A stretch of DNA of 33,976 bases from Spongiibacteraceae bacterium. Lineage in GTDB: Bacteria > Pseudomonadota > Gammaproteobacteria > Pseudomonadales > Dasaniaceae. A program made the position numbers and the translations under genes. The stretch spans positions 1 through 33,976 of the forward strand of contig JAUXHA010000020.1 of NCBI GenBank assembly GCA_030621845.1, read 5' to 3'. Every line of letters begins with the position of its first letter. The stretch's first letter is position 1. Under the pieces are notes generated by a model that saw only the letters and a list, made by a program, of their open reading frames with translations, ran no database searches and had not been told where the DNA came from. Below, piece after piece: positions 7,105-16,762 of the stretch.

Positions 7105-9900
7105 CTAGTAAATCTCATTACTGTAGTTAATCGCATTCTCAATTTTGTTGTATCGAACAGGCAATAATATAGCCAGCGAAGCTAAACTGCTCTTAATCCA
7201 TTGGTCATAAATACCCTCATAGGTTCGCCTGGCATTCGTCTCATGAATGGCAATCGCTTTTTCTTCAAAGGGATAGGCCTGTTCCTCCAGTAAAACTTCG
7301 TATTGCTCCAGCGCCAGTTCATCCAGATTTTCAGGTCGTTCAGAGGCAATCAAGTCCCGGGACAATTGAGCATAGACTTCGCCAATTCTAAATGTTGCCA
7401 GGGTAGAAAACTCCAGGACACCATAAGCATTGGTCTTCTGGTAAGCAGCCAATACTTTCTTCATGGCGGCCTGTTTATTTTTCAGGGACTTTTTTAAGGG
7501 ATGAGACAGCTTAATACGCTGAAAATCCTGGTAGGCATCATCGGAAAATACTGCAGACGACATCGCAGCCAGATAAGCTGAGCGGTCAGTGCCCTCGCCC
7601 GCTGCAGCTCGATCACTGATAATCATTTTATTGAGCCAGTATCGGCGTTTTTCGCTTTCACCCGTGGCTAAATAGAGCTCATTCAAATGATTCATAGCCT
7701 CCATGGCCACGGGAAATGGTTCGGGGTAGCTATGGGCATAATCACGATAATGACTAATCGCCTGCTGCTGGTCACCCGCTTTTTGATAATATTCCGCTGA
7801 TAAATACAAGGATTGGCGTTTTTTTTCAGGGTCGGTTTCTTTCTTTGAAATGCCATCCAGTTCAGCCGCCGCCGCATCCCATCGTCCCATCGCCTCATAG
7901 GCAACAACCAGCGACGCAGCAATACCAGCGGTTAAGCTGTTATCAGGGTAACGCGCTTCAAAATCTGAAAGTATGGTGACGGCTTTTGACCAATCACCTA
8001 CGGCCATATAATTTTTAGCCGCATCATACTGGGCATTGACTCTAATACTGGAATCAGGCGCTACCAGCACCACCCGTTCAAACTGAGCGGCAGCGGCACG
8101 GGTTTGACCATCCGCCAAAGCCATTTCACCCTGACGGTAAATACTGGCCGCCAGTGACTCAATCGTGTCATCACGTCGGCGGTCTTTTGAAGCCATTGTC
8201 AGCAAGGCCTGTTGATAGGCATTTTCTGCTCGCAAGTAGTCACCCATTTCAAATTGACTGTGGCCGATCACTAGCCAGGCTGATATCAACGCCGTGTCAG
8301 CAAGCCGAGGCTGCCACCGGGTTAATTGCTCTGCCGCGGCAGAAGCTTGCTGGTACTCGGACAATTCAAACAATGATTCAGAGGCATTGGCTATCACCAG
8401 CGGCGCCCGCTTATCACTGGAAAACACTTTAGCAAACTGTAATTCACTGGCGATTTTCTCCCGTTTAATCCACTGATCTTCCTCCTCTGCGCCGGTGAGC
8501 AAAAAATCATAAGCCGTAATCGCCGAGTACCCGGCATCGGCCGCCTTAGCGTATTGGCTATGCAGGTAGGCGACTCGTTCATAGGCATCAATGGCGGATC
8601 GATATTCATGCGCCTCAAGACGACTTTCAGCCATCAGGAAAATCATCTCAACCCGATCGGGGTCATCCGGAAAACTGTCGATGTAAGACTGATAGTAATT
8701 TCCTGCCAGTGCGTATTGGGCGATGGCCTGCTTATTCGCCTCCGCGTCTTTAGATGACGCGTTTTCCTGCGCCAGGGCATGGTAATAACTGGCGAGTTCT
8801 TTCAAATACTGTTTGAGCTCAACACTTAAGCGCTCCCTGCTGCTATCGTCAAGCATTAGCCAATAACTGCCGTTTACACTGTAAAAACTGACATAGCTTT
8901 CTTTTTCGGCAATGACCTCCGTGGAAAAACCGCCTTTTTCATAGACTTTAATTGCCCGGTAATGAAAGTTATGCGCATCGAAAGCATGTGGATACCTTTT
9001 CGCATACGCTTTAAAGGTTTCTGCGCTATCTCGATAACGCTCCTGGGAGAGATAAAGCTCGGCCAACGCTGAATACAACAGGGGGCTGTAATGCCTCTCC
9101 CCCAGTGTCTGGTAAACAGCAGGAATCGTATCAACACCCTGCTCATAGGAAAACACCACCGCGAGAACCCGCAAGCTATCATCGGCTATTTCTCGCTGCC
9201 CCCTATCCAGTGAATCAAGATTATTGTCTTCTGGTACTAGCAGGTCGAGGATGCCGGTGAAGGACTTTATAGAAGCGCGATAACTGCCCAGTTTAAATTG
9301 TGACCAGCCGTGCATGTACAGTGCATTTTGGTAGTACGCCCCCTCCCCACCCAGCGCCACAACATTGGCATAGGCCTGCTCTGCTGCCCGATAGTCTCCT
9401 GCGCTAAAGTAACTTTCAGCTTTCCTGAATTCCGCCTCAGCATAATGGGGAGAATCCTTGTATCTGGCACTCAACTGTTCAAGAGCTAACAGGGCCTTAT
9501 CAGGGTCACCGTTTAGATCGTAGGCTTTAGACAATTGATACAACAACTGATCATTATTCGCCCCGTCAGGATTATCCCTAAGCAAGGTTTCATAGGCAAC
9601 AATTGCCGAAGTAAACAAGGCCTCATCAGCTGCCTGTTGCCCCGAACCTTCTTCGGCACGATACATTTCGATATCGGCCATGCGATGCTGTACTTTTAAT
9701 TGTGTCGCCGGATCATCATTGATGACTAACACTTCCGCATAAATGGCCGACAGCTCATCAAGGCTCACCGATGGCAGTTGCTGCTCTTGTTCCGGGAGTC
9801 GTACCGGCTCAAGTTCAGCCAGGGTTTTTTCTCTACCAGCAGAATCCTGAAATGCACAAGCCGATAAGACTAGCAATGTCAGCAGCAGCCCATACCTCAT
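7105..9900 (-). CDS. Large TPR-repeat lipoprotein
   Basis: 931 residues. The signal MRYGLLLTLLVLSAC is a lipobox with Ala at +2, so outer-membrane anchoring is expected. Nearly the whole mature protein is helical TPR-like sequence. Examples are DKALLALEQLSARYKD and YRAAEQAYANVVALGG in the N-terminal third, YRSAIDAYERVAYLHS and YLRAENAYQQALLTM in the middle, and WSKAVTILSDFEARYPD after it. The C-terminal ~150 residues lose the regular repeats. Its ATG overlaps the stop of the upstream TPR gene (ATGA), and the next TPR lipoprotein starts one base after its stop. A protein this long could span much of the periplasm as a scaffold. Very large TPR proteins also occur in Glt-type clusters. Confidence 0.8.
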   Translation of the reverse strand: MRYGLLLTLLVLSACAFQDSAGREKTLAELEPVRLPEQEQQLPSVSLDELSAIYAEVLVINDDPATQLKVQHRMADIEMYRAEEGSGQQAADEALFTSAIVAYETLLRDNPDGANNDQLLYQLSKAYDLNGDPDKALLALEQLSARYKDSPHYAEAEFRKAESYFSAGDYRAAEQAYANVVALGGEGAYYQNALYMHGWSQFKLGSYRASIKSFTGILDLLVPEDNNLDSLDRGQREIADDSLRVLAVVFSYEQGVDTIPAVYQTLGERHYSPLLYSALAELYLSQERYRDSAETFKAYAKRYPHAFDAHNFHYRAIKVYEKGGFSTEVIAEKESYVSFYSVNGSYWLMLDDSSRERLSVELKQYLKELASYYHALAQENASSKDAEANKQAIAQYALAGNYYQSYIDSFPDDPDRVEMIFLMAESRLEAHEYRSAIDAYERVAYLHSQYAKAADAGYSAITAYDFLLTGAEEEDQWIKREKIASELQFAKVFSSDKRAPLVIANASESLFELSEYQQASAAAEQLTRWQPRLADTALISAWLVIGHSQFEMGDYLRAENAYQQALLTMASKDRRRDDTIESLAASIYRQGEMALADGQTRAAAAQFERVVLVAPDSSIRVNAQYDAAKNYMAVGDWSKAVTILSDFEARYPDNSLTAGIAASLVVAYEAMGRWDAAAAELDGISKKETDPEKKRQSLYLSAEYYQKAGDQQQAISHYRDYAHSYPEPFPVAMEAMNHLNELYLATGESEKRRYWLNKMIISDRAAAGEGTDRSAYLAAMSSAVFSDDAYQDFQRIKLSHPLKKSLKNKQAAMKKVLAAYQKTNAYGVLEFSTLATFRIGEVYAQLSRDLIASERPENLDELALEQYEVLLEEQAYPFEEKAIAIHETNARRTYEGIYDQWIKSSLASLAILLPVRYNKIENAINYSNEIY

Positions 9901-11762
9901 TGTATGACCTCAATACTGCCGCGATCATACAGGCGGGCGATTGCCAGTTTAGCCTGGGCCAAATAATGCGTTAAGCGTCGCTGCTGATTTTCCAGTTCAG
10001 CGATAGCCAGCGAACGGATATTAAGCTCTGAGGCGGCCAGGGTAGTGTTGACCCGGGATTGATACCGAGCAACGCGATCCGCCGTCATTTTTATTCTCGG
10101 TGTGAAAGCAGATTGCTGGCGATTACCAATAGCCTGCTCCACCTGCTGCAAGGCAAGTTGGCTCTGTTCATTGAGCTCAACCACTTCCTTTAATTGCTTT
10201 TTATGCTGCCAGATACCATCGGCATAGCTTTCATTATTGTCCCAGGCCAGCATGCCACGATAAAGGCCTATGCGTGCTCGCTGTCCAATCACTTCCTCAC
10301 CAACAGCGCCAAGTCGATCAAGTCTTTTTTCTGCACGATTGAGCAGCGCTGCCAGCGATTTTTGCTCTTCACTCGCCAGCCGTTCACCGGTATTTTCGCT
10401 TACCGCTTCAGCCAATTCTGCCGCCAATTCAGTACGGGTAGCCAGTAATGCTGCTTGTCGGCGTTGAAAGGATTGTAATTCTGTATCACTGATAACAGCC
10501 TGCCACAATTGCTGCTGTTCCAGATCAACAGCGGTAAGCACCTCAAGACGCTGGCTGGCCTGTTGTAAATAACGCGCCATACGGGTTAAATCCCGTAGAT
10601 TTTTTATTGCTTGCTGAAATTTATGGCTGGCAATTAATTGGGCCAAATAAGGTGCCTGCTCATTAATCGGGAGTATCTCGCCGCCGACCAGCCACTCATC
10701 AATATCCAGTGCGGAAAAATCAAATAGCTGATCAAGATTATCAGTATTGAATACCGTAATCGCCGAATCAATACGACTAATTTCACGCTGGTAAAGTTGC
10801 ACGGCTTTCTGGTACTCATGCAGCGCATTAACCGGTGAACCCAGCGTTTCATAGGCATAGGGGATTGCCAGCAGGCTTTCCTGAACACTGGGATAGAGCA
10901 ATGAATGTTCGCTAAGCTGGCGCCAGGGGCTCAGGGCAGCCTGGTAATCATTCTGTTGTGCGGCGGCCCAGCCATAACCCAACAGGGCTCTGTCAACCAG
11001 GGGACTGTCTATTCGAACCTGGCTAAAGTCCTTCCTGGCCTTGTCTAACTCGCCTCCAGCCATATAGGCAAAGCCCGAAGCGGTATAAGCGCGGTCACGC
11101 AAGGCTTTCTCTTCCGTGTTAGTAATAGGTAATTGCTGTAATTGCTTAAAGGCATTAATGCCTGCCTGCCAGTCTCCCCTGGCTGTCTCAACCACACCGA
11201 GATTATAGTAATAATACGGCAGCCAAACCGATGTTATCGGTAGCTGTGCTATACGCTGGTTGGCCGCATCGACATCACCACTTGCCAATAATATCCTGGC
11301 TTTCATGTAATCAGCCTGCTCGGCCAGAATGCCCGAAGTCTGGCCTTCAATTTTTTCCAAGGCTGATTTAGCCCGCTCTGTATCACCGCGCTGGTATTCC
11401 AGTTTTGCCAGGTAAAACCAGGCTGTGGTGCGATCTATGCCCTCTACAGGTTCTGACAATATACGGGTAAAAATATCTTCGGCCATGCCATCCAGGCCAT
11501 ATGACAGGCTCATCCCACCTTGTAATAATTCAGCGTTTTCTGCATGATTTGGCAGCTCAGCCAATTGCTGTGCCGCCATCAATTCGGTCAGCGCATTGAA
11601 ATAACTTTGCTGGTAGAAATGGTAGAGCACGACCCCGTAACGCAAATCCTGTACCGATTCAGGTTTTGAAAAACATTTTGCGCTGAACAATACACCACTG
11701 CTCAAGAGGGACAGTAAAACAAGGAAAGGAAAAACCGGCTGAAAAAGAACTTTTTTCAACAT
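9897..11762 (-). CDS. Exported TPR and coiled-coil protein
   Basis: About 621 residues from the ATG at 11762; a GTG one codon upstream is also possible. An N-terminal hydrophobic segment (about residues 7-28) looks like a Sec signal or anchor. Residues ~40-330 carry TPR-like helical repeats (AWFYLAKLEYQRGDTERAKS, GDWQAGINAFKQLQQL, ELDKARKDFSQVR). The last ~250 residues are long charged and Gln-rich helices likely to form coiled coils. It is coupled by a four-base overlap to the 931-residue TPR lipoprotein and lies four bases after the coiled-coil gene upstream. It is probably a periplasmic structural part of the same machine. AgnA/GltD of Myxococcus would be the protein to compare; I cannot prove that relation here. 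Confidence 0.75.
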   Translation of the reverse strand: MLKKVLFQPVFPFLVLLSLLSSGVLFSAKCFSKPESVQDLRYGVVLYHFYQQSYFNALTELMAAQQLAELPNHAENAELLQGGMSLSYGLDGMAEDIFTRILSEPVEGIDRTTAWFYLAKLEYQRGDTERAKSALEKIEGQTSGILAEQADYMKARILLASGDVDAANQRIAQLPITSVWLPYYYYNLGVVETARGDWQAGINAFKQLQQLPITNTEEKALRDRAYTASGFAYMAGGELDKARKDFSQVRIDSPLVDRALLGYGWAAAQQNDYQAALSPWRQLSEHSLLYPSVQESLLAIPYAYETLGSPVNALHEYQKAVQLYQREISRIDSAITVFNTDNLDQLFDFSALDIDEWLVGGEILPINEQAPYLAQLIASHKFQQAIKNLRDLTRMARYLQQASQRLEVLTAVDLEQQQLWQAVISDTELQSFQRRQAALLATRTELAAELAEAVSENTGERLASEEQKSLAALLNRAEKRLDRLGAVGEEVIGQRARIGLYRGMLAWDNNESYADGIWQHKKQLKEVVELNEQSQLALQQVEQAIGNRQQSAFTPRIKMTADRVARYQSRVNTTLAASELNIRSLAIAELENQQRRLTHYLAQAKLAIARLYDRGSIEVIQ

Positions 11763-11766
11763 CACA

Positions 11767-12318
11767 TCACCACTGCTTAATCACAAACTCCGGCTGCTTG
11801 TTAGCCTTTGAGTCCATGATTTTCAGCTCCAGGTACTTAGCCTCTGATGTCTTTTCAAAGGTAACTGAACCTGCGCGGCGATAATCTCTTCCCTGTGGCC
11901 CGCGCCCGGTAAATACCGCCACTATCTCATGCTCACCTTTTTTGATATTAGCAATATACAGTCGTTGGACACCTCCACGCACCAGGGCATCCAGCTGCCT
12001 GTCAGTATAAAGATAGTGCGTCACCAGCTCGCCATCCAGGGTTAGCTTGACCGCGTCCAGGGCGAAAAAATAACCAATATCCAAGGACAGGAATACCGCC
12101 AATTGGGTATTGCTAGGGTACAGCAACTCTTCTTCAAGGATAAACAGGTCTTTATTGAGTTCAAGAACTTGCTGCTTTAAATCCTGTATTTGTGTTCCCA
12201 GTAATTGCTGCTCATTCTCCGCCGCCCTGACCGGGGCGCTGGCCGCTAGAAAAAACAGCAAGCCTAAAAGCAGAGAAACCGCAGGCTTAGCTGCGGTTAT
12301 TAATTCCCTTAATCTCAT
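11767..12318 (-). CDS. Exported coiled-coil plus beta-domain protein, unknown family
   Basis: About 183 residues from the ATG at 12318, chosen because it gives a regular signal peptide (RLRELITAAKPAVSLLLGLL, then cleavage after PVRA) with GAGG upstream; the frame can be read 17 codons further. After the signal a Gln/Leu/Glu-rich helix (IQDLKQQVLELNKDLFILEEE) suggests a coiled coil, followed by a beta-rich domain with IKKGEHEIVAVFTGRGPQG and a final LELKIMD strand. That end is reminiscent of small PEGA-like or carbohydrate-binding beta domains, but I cannot assign it. Adjacency to the TPR genes suggests a periplasmic component of the complex. Confidence 0.7.
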   Translation of the reverse strand: MRLRELITAAKPAVSLLLGLLFFLAASAPVRAAENEQQLLGTQIQDLKQQVLELNKDLFILEEELLYPSNTQLAVFLSLDIGYFFALDAVKLTLDGELVTHYLYTDRQLDALVRGGVQRLYIANIKKGEHEIVAVFTGRGPQGRDYRRAGSVTFEKTSEAKYLELKIMDSKANKQPEFVIKQW

Positions 12319-12410
12319 GCTCTGGAGCCCCTCAGACAATAGATTGATACACCGTATAACTATAAACATAGGCCTAATTCAGGCGTATTACTTAATATAG
12401 CTTATTCTTA

Positions 12411-14039
12411 TCAAGAAGTGATAATACCACCAGAAATACTGGCCAGTTGGTTAAACGCCGTATAACGCTGGCGATTAGCCACCGAGCCCAGGCCATGACC
12501 GGGGAAAAAACCCGTACTGGCAAACTGACCCTCTTCACCGTGTAAAGCCATATAGTTTAATATCACTGTTTCAACTAATAAATTGACATTGTTTGCAGCC
12601 GGTGTTGCCGCTGTTTCAACCGAAGCATCGGAACGCATCCAACCAATTTGTTGGTGTAACAAGGGGTCATCCCCGGAGCCCGTATCCAACAGGGACGGCT
12701 GCTGAAGTGGATCAAACACCAGGAAGAAGGAAGCGCCTGTTGAAGAGTTATCACCCGTCCACACACCCTTTTCTACCCCATTAACCGTTTCAATCATGCC
12801 ATTACTGGCCACTGAGCCATCACTGAAAACATAGATCATTAGCGGACTGCCCTTCCGCCTGGCGTAATCCAGACACGCACCGATACAACGTCCAGCGCGT
12901 AAATCCCTTTCCTCTCCGGTACGTCGATCACCGGTATGATAATCAAAGCCGCCCATTTCAATGGTGCCGGCACCCGCCAGGCCATCAATAGCCAACTTCA
13001 TTACGGAGGCGGTTTTCCTGAATTCACTGTCACGATCAAATTCCGTCTGGCTAAAAATACCACTCGCCCCAACAATGTCTGCGTCGCTGGCGGGGTCAAG
13101 CGCACCCGGGTCAGAGAATCGCTCAAGGGTATCGGCACTGCGCAAATATTCGCAGCTCAGGCGCTCTTTAAGCCGCCTATCTTCCGCTGTTGGCGTCATT
13201 CTGGTATTAACCAGATTCAATTTAAAGTCACTGATACGCTTTATCGTTTCCATCACCGATACGACATCGTTGGGATTTTGTAATAATTGCTTAAGATCAC
13301 CTACATCGACAAGGCCGCTGGCATCGCCAGGCCGATCAATTTTTGTCGGACGTATTTCCGGGTCAATCATCATCGCCGGCGCCATCGAGTTACCACCGGA
13401 AAGGGTATTTTCAGAACCGATCAGTTGCAGAATTTGCCCCCTGACACCGGCTCGGTAAATTCCGTACATAGGGTTATGGGGGTTGTTTCCGGTATCGTTA
13501 TCAGATCGCGAAGGAATCACTGCACCATTGGTTAAATTACGGGTAGCAATGGAGGTTTTTTCTTGTATCCCTGCCAGCATCGCGCTTTCAGTATGAAATA
13601 ACAAACCCAGGGAATCATCGGTAAAATCCCCTGAATCAGAAGCCATATTGTTATTCGAGGGGATAATATCTGCGGGTAAACCCAGTTTGCTATAGCCTGC
13701 CGTAGTGAGAAAATCCCGTTGTCCTCCCGGACCACCAACAATGACATTGGAGCCGGAAATATTCGCGCCACCGGCAAGGTCAAAACAAATAAACGGAATT
13801 TTACGCCCGGAGATATTCGATAAATCACAACTCGATCGGCTATCAAAAAAATCAAGTAAGTCATCGGAAATCGCATGGGCTTTTTCTGCACCCATCAAAC
13901 CCAACATAGACGTTCCCAGCAAGGTCGCCGTTCCCGCACGAAAGCCCTGGCCCAGAAAATCACGCCGCGTAACCGGGCGCCGATGATCCGGGTGTTTCAA
14001 GGGCTGATCCAGCCGATGAAATTTGCTCCGTTTAGCCAT
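12411..14039 (-). CDS. Tat-exported DUF1501-like protein
   Basis: About 542 residues from the ATG at 14039, which has GAGG upstream; the longer frame would start with TTG. The N-terminus has a twin-arginine signal: a basic n-region, TRRDFLGQGF (Arg25/Arg26), then a moderately hydrophobic stretch ending near AEKAHA. Folding and possibly cofactor loading in the cytoplasm before export are therefore expected. The mature part begins KIPFICFDLAGGANISGSN and has MGGFDYHTGDRR and MIYVFSDGSVASN in its second half, the pattern of DUF1501 proteins, distant relatives of the alkaline phosphatase/sulfatase fold. Catalytic function is unknown. DUF1501 proteins are often paired with cytochrome-like exported partners, as here with the LamG and DUF1588-like genes just upstream. 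Confidence 0.7.
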   Translation of the reverse strand: MAKRSKFHRLDQPLKHPDHRRPVTRRDFLGQGFRAGTATLLGTSMLGLMGAEKAHAISDDLLDFFDSRSSCDLSNISGRKIPFICFDLAGGANISGSNVIVGGPGGQRDFLTTAGYSKLGLPADIIPSNNNMASDSGDFTDDSLGLLFHTESAMLAGIQEKTSIATRNLTNGAVIPSRSDNDTGNNPHNPMYGIYRAGVRGQILQLIGSENTLSGGNSMAPAMMIDPEIRPTKIDRPGDASGLVDVGDLKQLLQNPNDVVSVMETIKRISDFKLNLVNTRMTPTAEDRRLKERLSCEYLRSADTLERFSDPGALDPASDADIVGASGIFSQTEFDRDSEFRKTASVMKLAIDGLAGAGTIEMGGFDYHTGDRRTGEERDLRAGRCIGACLDYARRKGSPLMIYVFSDGSVASNGMIETVNGVEKGVWTGDNSSTGASFFLVFDPLQQPSLLDTGSGDDPLLHQQIGWMRSDASVETAATPAANNVNLLVETVILNYMALHGEEGQFASTGFFPGHGLGSVANRQRYTAFNQLASISGGIITS

Positions 14040-14079
14040 GTTGCCATACCTCAATCATTGTCAGTTCAATCATTGTCGC

Positions 14080-16752
14080 TCACTGAATATGTACTGCACC
14101 ACTGGCCAGCACGGCGGTACAAACCGCCTTGACCACGTCTGTTGTGCCTGGGCAGGGGTATGCCGGATCACAATACTTGAGCCCATCCCGAGTACCATCG
14201 GGGCCGGGGTCATACACACCTGTTAGTGAATTATAAACATAGGGCTTGTTATCTCCCGGGTCATTAATTAACGCCAGCAATAACTGTTGTAAATCGCCAC
14301 GATCAGCCAAGCCATCACTGCTATTGCCGTCCAGCGGCCGGCTTGGCTGTGATTGCAAACCCGTATTCATCGCCTTATCAATCAAGGGAAATATAATTTT
14401 AGTGCTCCAGTCATTATCCGTGACCGCGCCGACTGCTTGAGAAAAATCAAAGTCGGAAAACATATCCGCCGCAGAGCGCAGCGACGTATTCTTCGCCAGG
14501 GCATCACAATAGACCGCCGCCAATTGCGTAGCTGCCATGTGGTGAGAGGACATATAAGCCTGGAAGTCGGTCACGGAAGGTAACTGCCTGCGAATAAGCT
14601 GATAGGTCGCCGCAACCGCTGGCGTAGTACTCGGCACACCCGTCACCGCCGAAAAGCTGTCATTGATCTGATCAAATGTGCGGATCGCAAGGTCGGCAGA
14701 AACGACGCCTGTCAAAGTATAATCAAAGCCATTTACCGGGCTATCCGTGGTCGTATCAACTTTCCCATCGATGTTTTCAAAAGCCAGGAAGAACATGTCC
14801 TGCGCCGAACCATTTTCAAGCGGAATAATACTGCCCATGGTAGACAACAGCTGCCCTTGCGAAACAAATTGCTCACTATCAACCACGGTATTGATATTGA
14901 GGAAGCCCTGCCCCTGATCGACTAACTTTCCGTTAATTCCCAGACTAATACCCTGCAGGTCGAAACGCAGATTAACCTCAACTGGATTAATATTGACAAA
15001 AAACGGTGCATCAAACAGATAACTGCTATCGTCAAACTGGCTGACTTCGTAGACCACATAACAATAATTGCTACGGGACATATCGGCCTCAATAATGTGA
15101 CAGACATTTTCCTGATCCAGCAACTCGGAAACACTGAACATCAGGAAGTACTTCTGTCCCACGCCGACATCAAAGTTTTGCTGAATCTGTTCTGCAGTGA
15201 GCTTGCGATTATAGATAGCCGCCATGCGCATAGTGCCGGCCCAGGGAAAAGTGTATCCCGGTGTATTACCCAACACTAGCGCAAAGGATTCATTCCAACC
15301 ATTAATCAAGCCACCACCAGCGCCATCATTATCGCCGGTGTAGATACCATTTACATAAATACGACGGCCCTGTACCGGATCGAAAGTAACAACCACATGC
15401 TGAAGCGTTGCCTGTACCTGCTCATCGTCATCCGCCGTTGATAATGCCGGATTGCCACCGCCATTATCTTCGGTAGCACTGCTACGGTTATACAGCTCAT
15501 AGTTATACAGCGTCTGACTGAGCAGGAAATTCCTGCTGCTTGCACTGCCAGCGTAACCGGCAATCCAGGCATCTTCCTGGGTGACATTATTCGGTGCTAT
15601 CCAGGCCTCAATCGTGTATTCACCTGTGGCGCTGATCAAGTCATACAGTTTGCCACTGGCGGCCACACCACCCTGGGCTTTAGCGTTGATAAAGCGAACG
15701 CCCCAACTGCTTAACCAGTCATACTCGCCAGACAAGGTTAACGGCATCTCGGGCTGAACCCCACTGGTATCAGCCACGGTGCTCCCCTTACCTTCGCGAA
15801 ATTCCCACTTGGCCACCATGTCACTTTCATAGCGACCACCAATGCTGGCAATAATGCCATCATTCTCTAACACCTGTGCCATGCTGATCACCAGCGCACT
15901 ATCGACATCAGTGATTGCGATGTTACTGCTAAAGCGACTAATTGCGAGCTCCATTTCCAGGGCATTGCTGTCACAATCATCCCAGCAATTATGTGAGTCG
16001 TTGCGTAACCGCAACACCAGGCGAGAGTTCGATGGGTCGATCAAATCGATTTTTCCACTGAGGCCCTGATAAGCAATATCGGTATCACTGCTGGCAAAAT
16101 AAGGGGATTGTGCCGTGGCAGCAATATCGCTGTGGCAGCCAGAACAATACTGGCTGAGTAAATCCATTAATTCATCCGTCGCTGTCAGGTCAACGCCCAA
16201 AGCCTGTGCATCGGTAAAAGTAGCCGGCATTGTCTTTGAGCCAGAAGGACTTATCGCGTTTCGCGGCAGTAATTGAACTTCAGCAATGGATTGTGTCGAG
16301 CCATTGGCCCAGCGTTCAATATAGGCGGTGACCGTAGCAGCACAGCTCGCAGTCTGGTCCGCACCCAACCAGCAATGATGCCCACTGGCAACCCGCTGCA
16401 CTACGATTGAATTAACCGGATCCTGCAAATCAACCAGTGTGCTGGCCTGCTGCCAGGCAAAATTAACATCCTCCCTGTCAACAAACGGCGTACTGCCCGC
16501 GCCGCCCGAGGTGTGACAATCACCACAGCGGCCGCTATCGACAAGATTATCGTAAAAAGAAATTTTAAAGCTCTGGATTTCATCACTGGCCGGTGCCGGC
16601 CCGGTATAGGCAAATTGGCCAGAACCAGCACTTTGCGCCACATTGGGATCACGATCGCTACTACCGCCACCACTGCCGCCACTACAGGCTTGCAACAGTA
16701 AAAGTACCGTATAGAAAACGATAGGCAGGGTTTGAAAACCAGGTAACTTCAT
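14080..16752 (-). CDS. LamG-domain di-haem c-type lipoprotein
   Basis: 890 residues. The signal ends in a lipobox (VLLLLQAC followed by SGGSGGG), so it is lipidated, with Ser at +2 favouring the outer membrane. Two related modules follow, each with a haem c motif: CGDCH at residues 76-80 and CSGCH at 203-207. A LamG/concanavalin-like domain spans about residues 315-525 (YTIEAWIAPNN, LQHVVVTFDPVQGRRIYVNG, and a closing KLTAEQIQQNF). The C-terminal ~350 residues are unassigned and hold an EF-hand/dockerin-like acidic loop (DGNSSDGLADRGDL). The ATG has AGGAG seven bases upstream, and the gene follows the DUF1588-like gene by ten bases. Likely role: a surface or periplasmic redox protein with sugar- or protein-binding ability. 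Confidence 0.75.
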   Translation of the reverse strand: MKLPGFQTLPIVFYTVLLLLQACSGGSGGGSSDRDPNVAQSAGSGQFAYTGPAPASDEIQSFKISFYDNLVDSGRCGDCHTSGGAGSTPFVDREDVNFAWQQASTLVDLQDPVNSIVVQRVASGHHCWLGADQTASCAATVTAYIERWANGSTQSIAEVQLLPRNAISPSGSKTMPATFTDAQALGVDLTATDELMDLLSQYCSGCHSDIAATAQSPYFASSDTDIAYQGLSGKIDLIDPSNSRLVLRLRNDSHNCWDDCDSNALEMELAISRFSSNIAITDVDSALVISMAQVLENDGIIASIGGRYESDMVAKWEFREGKGSTVADTSGVQPEMPLTLSGEYDWLSSWGVRFINAKAQGGVAASGKLYDLISATGEYTIEAWIAPNNVTQEDAWIAGYAGSASSRNFLLSQTLYNYELYNRSSATEDNGGGNPALSTADDDEQVQATLQHVVVTFDPVQGRRIYVNGIYTGDNDGAGGGLINGWNESFALVLGNTPGYTFPWAGTMRMAAIYNRKLTAEQIQQNFDVGVGQKYFLMFSVSELLDQENVCHIIEADMSRSNYCYVVYEVSQFDDSSYLFDAPFFVNINPVEVNLRFDLQGISLGINGKLVDQGQGFLNINTVVDSEQFVSQGQLLSTMGSIIPLENGSAQDMFFLAFENIDGKVDTTTDSPVNGFDYTLTGVVSADLAIRTFDQINDSFSAVTGVPSTTPAVAATYQLIRRQLPSVTDFQAYMSSHHMAATQLAAVYCDALAKNTSLRSAADMFSDFDFSQAVGAVTDNDWSTKIIFPLIDKAMNTGLQSQPSRPLDGNSSDGLADRGDLQQLLLALINDPGDNKPYVYNSLTGVYDPGPDGTRDGLKYCDPAYPCPGTTDVVKAVCTAVLASGAVHIQ
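15919..16554 (-). repeat. Duplicated cytochrome module inside the LamG lipoprotein
   Basis: Residues 67-152 and 195-278 are diverged copies. Each has CxxCH, then about 30 residues later a DLxDPxNS segment, and about 50 residues after CxxCH a GHHCW or SHNCW motif (His125 and His254). The conserved later His is a candidate second haem ligand, and the Cys of that motif may pair with a nearby Cys. Confidence 0.65.
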
Positions 16753-16762
16753 CCCACAACTC

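Noticed and set aside
12408-12424. TTATCA-AGAAG-TGATAA hairpin at the end of the DUF1501-like gene as a terminator
   Set aside because: The stem is six mostly A/T pairs overlapping the stop codon and has no following T-run on the minus strand.
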